NCBI GenBank assembly: GCA_965243095.1 | Contig: OZ251530.1 | Coordinates: 4,526,001-4,590,000 of the forward strand | Reading direction: 5' to 3' | DNA from: VXYL01 sp965243095 | GTDB taxonomy: Bacteria; Pseudomonadota; Gammaproteobacteria; Pseudomonadales; Azotimanducaceae | DNA length: 64,000 nucleotides | Shown here: positions 60,898 through 64,000 of the stretch, piece after piece | Layout of the letters: every line of letters starts with the position of its first letter | How positions within the stretch are numbered: position 1 is the first letter of the stretch | Notes under the pieces: model-generated | Database searches by the model: none | What the model saw: the letters and a program-made list of their open reading frames with translations, nothing else | Told to the model about the DNA's origin: nothing | Translations under genes and position numbers: made by a program

Positions 60898-60992
60898 AGG
60901 TTCTGCTGGATGTCGGCATTTCTCCACGCTTGCGTCTCGATCACCGCCAAGCGCCGATCCACGGATGGTCACTCTCGAATGTGGTCGCTTGA
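60894..60992 (+). pseudogene. Truncated DUF5615 PIN-like toxin fused to a kinase gene scrap
   Basis: GTG 60894 begins MKVLLDVGISPRL, the standard start of DUF5615 toxins with the first catalytic Asp. At about 60932 the sequence switches to CGTCTCGATCACCGCCAAGC..., which matches 58528-58560 of the kinase gene in the opposite sense, and the frame ends at 60992. The toxin body is missing. Confidence 0.7.
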
Positions 60993-62681
60993 CGGAGCGT
61001 CGGTTCCTGACGAAGAGATGGCGTTCCCAGACGAGCCGCCATTGATCAGACGGATATAGGCAGCCGTGAACTCTAGGACTTGCTCTGTCGTCCCCTTTCT
61101 CGCAATCCGTCTGAAGGCGCGACCAACACAAATGTCGTCGTCAATGTTCTCGTCCAAGTATTGGAGGGCGCGTTGCATATCCAGTGCCCTCTGCTGCTCC
61201 GGGGTCGGCGGAGCGGCGGCAGACTCGTCCAAGTCGTTCGAGAACATGTCGTCCGACTTCCCTGCGTCTACATCGGTCGTCCGGCCCGAAGTCGGAGGCG
61301 CCGGCGAGCGTGCGGGCTGCCAAGGGGCGGGCAGTCGATGTTTGATCAGCAAGGTCTGCCCGATAGCCAGCTTGATCCAGCGCCATGCGAACTTGCCAGC
61401 GGGTGCCTTCACTTCGCCGGCGATCGGTTCGGCAGGCCCCAAGCCCACAACATGCATCGTGCCATCGTCGGTACCTGCCACCATGTCCGCCCTAGCCTTG
61501 GGAGCGCCCCAATGGATGAGGTCCGGATAGCGATGGCTTGGCGCGGCTTTTCTGCCAAAGGCTATGTCGGTCAGCCGCGACGCCTCGGCCCTGAACAATT
61601 CGGCATCGAGTACCTCCACTGGCGGCTCGCAATCGGCCACGGCCCCGAAGATCGCCCCCGCCATCGTCGCGATCGTGTCGGTGTCGGTGCCAAGTGCGTT
61701 GGCGGCAATGCCAAGCGCTTCCTCAGGCCGAGCTTCACACCACGGCAGCAATGTTGCCGCTAAGGCCGTCAGCATGCCGCTTCCTCTCTTCTTCGGATGC
61801 GACAACTCCAAGCTCGCCAGAACGCGTGCGTAGCGCTCCGTGCCCGTGCCATGTGTGACGCAGCTGCAAGCGACTTCTATTGCCCGTTGCGCCTCGGCCA
61901 CCGCCGATGCCCACGCCTGCTCGAATGCTCCCGCCTCGCTCTCGAATGCCGTCCGCCAATTCGCCATGTTGAAGTCGTCGGCAACGATCTCGGGGAGCCG
62001 TGCGGCTTCCGTTGCAATGCTCCAGAGGTCGTCTGGCGAAGGCACGCTGCCTTTCGCCATCGCATGGGCCAAAGCCAGAGCATGAAGGGCGGCGCCCATC
62101 AGCCCAGTTGGGTGGGAGTGGGTGCAGATGCTGTTTCGTACGACGTCAGGCAGGAACGTGGCGCTGTCGTGGGGGGAGGGCGTCGCCCAAACATGCGGCT
62201 GAATGCGCATCGCCGCGCCGTTTCCGCCGGAGTTGGTCCAACCTTTGAACCGGTTTGCATACCAAACGGCGCTCGGCTTCGTGAGGTTGAGCGCTGCCGA
62301 CGTGGTGCTCTTGCCGCCACCGAGCGCGTAGCTCAGCCAGACCGGCAATTCCACCTTGGAGAACGCCTCCACGTCGAACCCGTCGGGGCGGATCGCCCTA
62401 GACGTCGCAAGACGCAGTTGGGAGTCGTCCGAGTAGCACCCTTGCGGCAGCGTGACCGTGACGCCGCTCCTGCCGCCTATTCGCCGTTGCCACGCTACAG
62501 GCTTTACCAGTGCGGCACCTCCGGTCCTGCGCGCCAGCCCCTTCGCATCGGTCAGTTCGCTGATCCAGCCGAGCGCGTCGCCGTAGGCTGCCCAAAGGGC
62601 GGAGCGCTGTGCTTGCGCCCTGCGTGCGGCGCACCCGGCATCCTGCCGAGTCGGTCCATCAATCTGGTCGCTGCTTGTCAT
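60969..62681 (-). CDS. ADP-ribosylglycohydrolase (ARH/DraG-like), probable antitoxin of the DarT-like gene
   Basis: 570 residues. Di-metal ARH motifs: GCYSDDSQLRLATSRAI (residues 81-97, Asp85-Asp86), NGAAMRIQPHVWA, and GTDTDTIATMAGAIFGA (331-347). The fold covers about residues 25-390; a C-terminal ~180-residue extension of unknown function follows (DMQRALQYLDENIDDDICVG). Hydrolyses ADP-ribosyl bonds. Its ATG overlaps the DarT-like gene stop (ATGA at 62681-62678), so it is translated with it. Known DarT antitoxins (DarG) use a macrodomain; here an unrelated glycohydrolase fold takes that position. Confidence 0.88.
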   Translation of the reverse strand: MTSSDQIDGPTRQDAGCAARRAQAQRSALWAAYGDALGWISELTDAKGLARRTGGAALVKPVAWQRRIGGRSGVTVTLPQGCYSDDSQLRLATSRAIRPDGFDVEAFSKVELPVWLSYALGGGKSTTSAALNLTKPSAVWYANRFKGWTNSGGNGAAMRIQPHVWATPSPHDSATFLPDVVRNSICTHSHPTGLMGAALHALALAHAMAKGSVPSPDDLWSIATEAARLPEIVADDFNMANWRTAFESEAGAFEQAWASAVAEAQRAIEVACSCVTHGTGTERYARVLASLELSHPKKRGSGMLTALAATLLPWCEARPEEALGIAANALGTDTDTIATMAGAIFGAVADCEPPVEVLDAELFRAEASRLTDIAFGRKAAPSHRYPDLIHWGAPKARADMVAGTDDGTMHVVGLGPAEPIAGEVKAPAGKFAWRWIKLAIGQTLLIKHRLPAPWQPARSPAPPTSGRTTDVDAGKSDDMFSNDLDESAAAPPTPEQQRALDMQRALQYLDENIDDDICVGRAFRRIARKGTTEQVLEFTAAYIRLINGGSSGNAISSSGTDAPSSDHIRE

Positions 62682-63358
62682 CGAAACACCTCCGGCGCAT
62701 GGTGTACTGGCACATCCACGCCCAGCACACCGAGAGCACCACGAACCGTGTCTTCCGTGTCCGCCACTTGGACATCCACTCGGCGCAGATGCTCGCAGGA
62801 CAGTTCCCCCGGATAAAGCACCTCGGCTTGACGATCCGTTGGCAACGATGCGTCCTTGCCTTCGCGAGAGTGTAACTGACCGTAGCGGCCTTCAACCTGC
62901 GCGTCGAACAAGCGCGAAAAACCATCGAACCCTTCGGCACGCAGGCACGACGGATAGATGTTGTTCGTCGTCGTGAAGACGACGCCGGGATGCGATAGCA
63001 CCGCGACGTCGAAGGACAGCAAAACCCAACGACCGGCTGGGTGCCATCGGGTGGACGTGTCGAACATCCAATCGTTGATGCGCTGGATGGACAGGTTCAC
63101 ATAATCCCGCCAAGCTGGGTCTTTCCGCACCTCGGCGTTCGGGCGATAGACATGCTCCAAGTACTCGTCGCTTGGGAGCCGGCCCCGGCTCTTCAGTGCT
63201 CGCGACGCCAGCACGCCCACCGCGCCTTGCAAGGTAGTGAAGTGAACCACGTCTGTGATGCCCCGCAGGTGGGCAGCCTGTTCGATCTCCGGAAGTGGCC
63301 TTTGTCGCGACCACTCGGACGCGGTTTTCGGACGTGCCTCCACCAGATGCGTGGTCAT
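62678..63358 (-). CDS. darT: DarT-type DNA ADP-ribosyltransferase (DUF4433)
   Basis: 226 residues. DVVHFTTLQGAVGVLASRAL (NAD-binding His39), DYVNLSIQRINDWMFD, WVLLSFDVAV, FTTTNNIYPS and PTDRQAEVLYPGEL (catalytic Glu179) match the DarT family, which ADP-ribosylates thymidine or guanosine in single-stranded DNA. All catalytic residues I can place are present. Starts 6 bp after the helicase gene and overlaps the glycohydrolase by 4 bp. Confidence 0.88.
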   Translation of the reverse strand: MTTHLVEARPKTASEWSRQRPLPEIEQAAHLRGITDVVHFTTLQGAVGVLASRALKSRGRLPSDEYLEHVYRPNAEVRKDPAWRDYVNLSIQRINDWMFDTSTRWHPAGRWVLLSFDVAVLSHPGVVFTTTNNIYPSCLRAEGFDGFSRLFDAQVEGRYGQLHSREGKDASLPTDRQAEVLYPGELSCEHLRRVDVQVADTEDTVRGALGVLGVDVPVHHAPEVFR

Positions 63359-63364
63359 CGCGCC

Positions 63365-64000
63365 TCAAACCTCGAACAGCTCGTAGGTGTCCGGGGCGAT
63401 CATGTCGACGACTTCCGACCGATCCTCTGGCTTGTACCCCAAGGCGACGCTTCGACGCGCACGCCCTACGCCCATTGCAACCAGCCGTCGCAAGGAGTCA
63501 AGCTCGCCATCTTGAGCGTCGCCGCCCCACGACGTGACCTCGCTGTTCAACCCAGGCATCAGCACATGGTCGAACTCAAGGCCTTTCGCGGAGTGAATGG
63601 TGCTCAACGCCAACTGTTCGGGGCCGCTAGGCCACTCGCGTTGCGCAGTCAACTCGCAGTACGCAATGTCTCGCCTGTCAAGCTCCTGTCGTGTGTAGTT
63701 GAACCAGCCGCCTCCTCTAGGGTGAAGGATGGCAACCGTTTCGCCTCGCGCCAAGGCAGGTGCGATGTGAGTGAGCATATGGTGGAGCTGGCCGCTGTAG
63801 GTGCCGGCCAGCATCGCCGGCATCGGGCCTTGCCGGTTGCATGCGGCCGCATCCGGGATCACGCCATCCTCCTCTTGTGGCAGCCCGTGGACCAAGGATT
63901 GCGCTAGCTGGGCGACCTGAGCCGTGTTGCGGTGATTGGAGCGTAGGTGGAATACTAAATTCGGACGCATCTCGATGCCGACCTCACGCCATGTAAATCC
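63365..64000 (-). CDS. UvrD/Rep-like superfamily 1 helicase, C-terminal part (5' end outside window)
   Basis: The frame is open to base 64000. LVFHLRSNHRNTAQVAQLA (motif IV), STIHSAKGLEFDHVLMPG (motif V) and VAMGVGRARRSVALGYK (motif VI with GRA in place of TRA) place it in the SF1A family; the ATPase core motifs I-III would be beyond the edge. Very likely the first gene of the helicase-DarT-glycohydrolase operon. It could act on, or guard, the single-stranded DNA that DarT modifies (inference). Confidence 0.87.
   Translation of the reverse strand, partial: GFTWREVGIEMRPNLVFHLRSNHRNTAQVAQLAQSLVHGLPQEEDGVIPDAAACNRQGPMPAMLAGTYSGQLHHMLTHIAPALARGETVAILHPRGGGWFNYTRQELDRRDIAYCELTAQREWPSGPEQLALSTIHSAKGLEFDHVLMPGLNSEVTSWGGDAQDGELDSLRRLVAMGVGRARRSVALGYKPEDRSEVVDMIAPDTYELFEV

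Noticed and set aside
1..64000. tRNA, rRNA or riboswitch genes
   Set aside because: I saw no cloverleaf-like or known aptamer pattern; a covariance search could still find a small RNA.

Overview
The window is high-GC DNA with dense, short-spaced genes. It is most likely from a gammaproteobacterium, probably uncultured and marine or host-associated. The taxon is inferred from the gene set (ppk1/ppx, dinG-type helicase, recN, bamE, hisI-hisG, rnr/pcnB, tatABC, dtd) and not from any marker RNA; I see no rRNA, tRNA or CRISPR array.

Layout. 1-3.3 kb: polyphosphate metabolism (ppk1 C-terminal part, ppx on the opposite strand) with a mobile-repeat-like inverted repeat between them. 3.58-9.42 kb: a tandem segmental duplication of an arylsulfotransferase-family lipoprotein gene plus a 2-keto-3-deoxygluconate kinase gene. 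The second kinase copy is broken, and a 168-bp remnant of the neighbouring glycerate kinase gene marks the junction. 9.3-12.3 kb: glycerate kinase and DinG-like helicase operon. 12.4-15.2 kb: two membrane-anchored proteins of unknown function. 15.2-21 kb: an unusual GH16-like/solute-binding fusion lipoprotein, an orphan DUF1156 DNA methyltransferase and a small ribbon-helix-helix antitoxin gene overlapping it. 21.1-41.2 kb: mostly housekeeping genes (acyl-CoA dehydrogenase, oligopeptidase B, recN, bamE, hisI, hisG, RNase R, poly(A) polymerase, a TusA plus PP-loop sulfur-transfer pair, dtd, tatABC, 3-methyladenine glycosylase, LLM oxidoreductase, M32 carboxypeptidase). Two DUF4143-type AAA ATPase genes sit among them, each with an AT-rich palindrome just upstream.

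41.2-59.4 kb is an accessory island. On the plus strand lie an FHA protein, a PP2C phosphatase, two unknown proteins, a pseudo-trypsin with coiled coil, membrane segment and FHA, an active trypsin-like protease with membrane segment and FHA, a MotA/ExbB-like channel protein, and a protein with a MotB/ExbD-like membrane segment and a VWA domain. On the minus strand lie a second PP2C and a Ser/Thr kinase with membrane segment, PEGA and FGE-sulfatase domains. A restriction-endonuclease/STAND NTPase and a second, frameshifted kinase with four PEGA repeats follow. I read this as a membrane-based phospho-signalling conflict or stress system in which kinases and phosphatases set the state, FHA domains read it, and protease and channel parts respond. 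A HicB antitoxin gene sits inside it between 52-bp direct repeats.

59.4-64 kb is a toxin-antitoxin zone: three DUF433 antitoxin genes (two followed by truncated toxin starts), a HicB-like gene, and a tight minus-strand operon of UvrD-like helicase (cut by the window edge), DarT-type DNA ADP-ribosyltransferase and an ADP-ribosylglycohydrolase. The FHA/PP2C/protease/VWA island and the helicase-DarT-glycohydrolase operon are the best candidates for undescribed systems.
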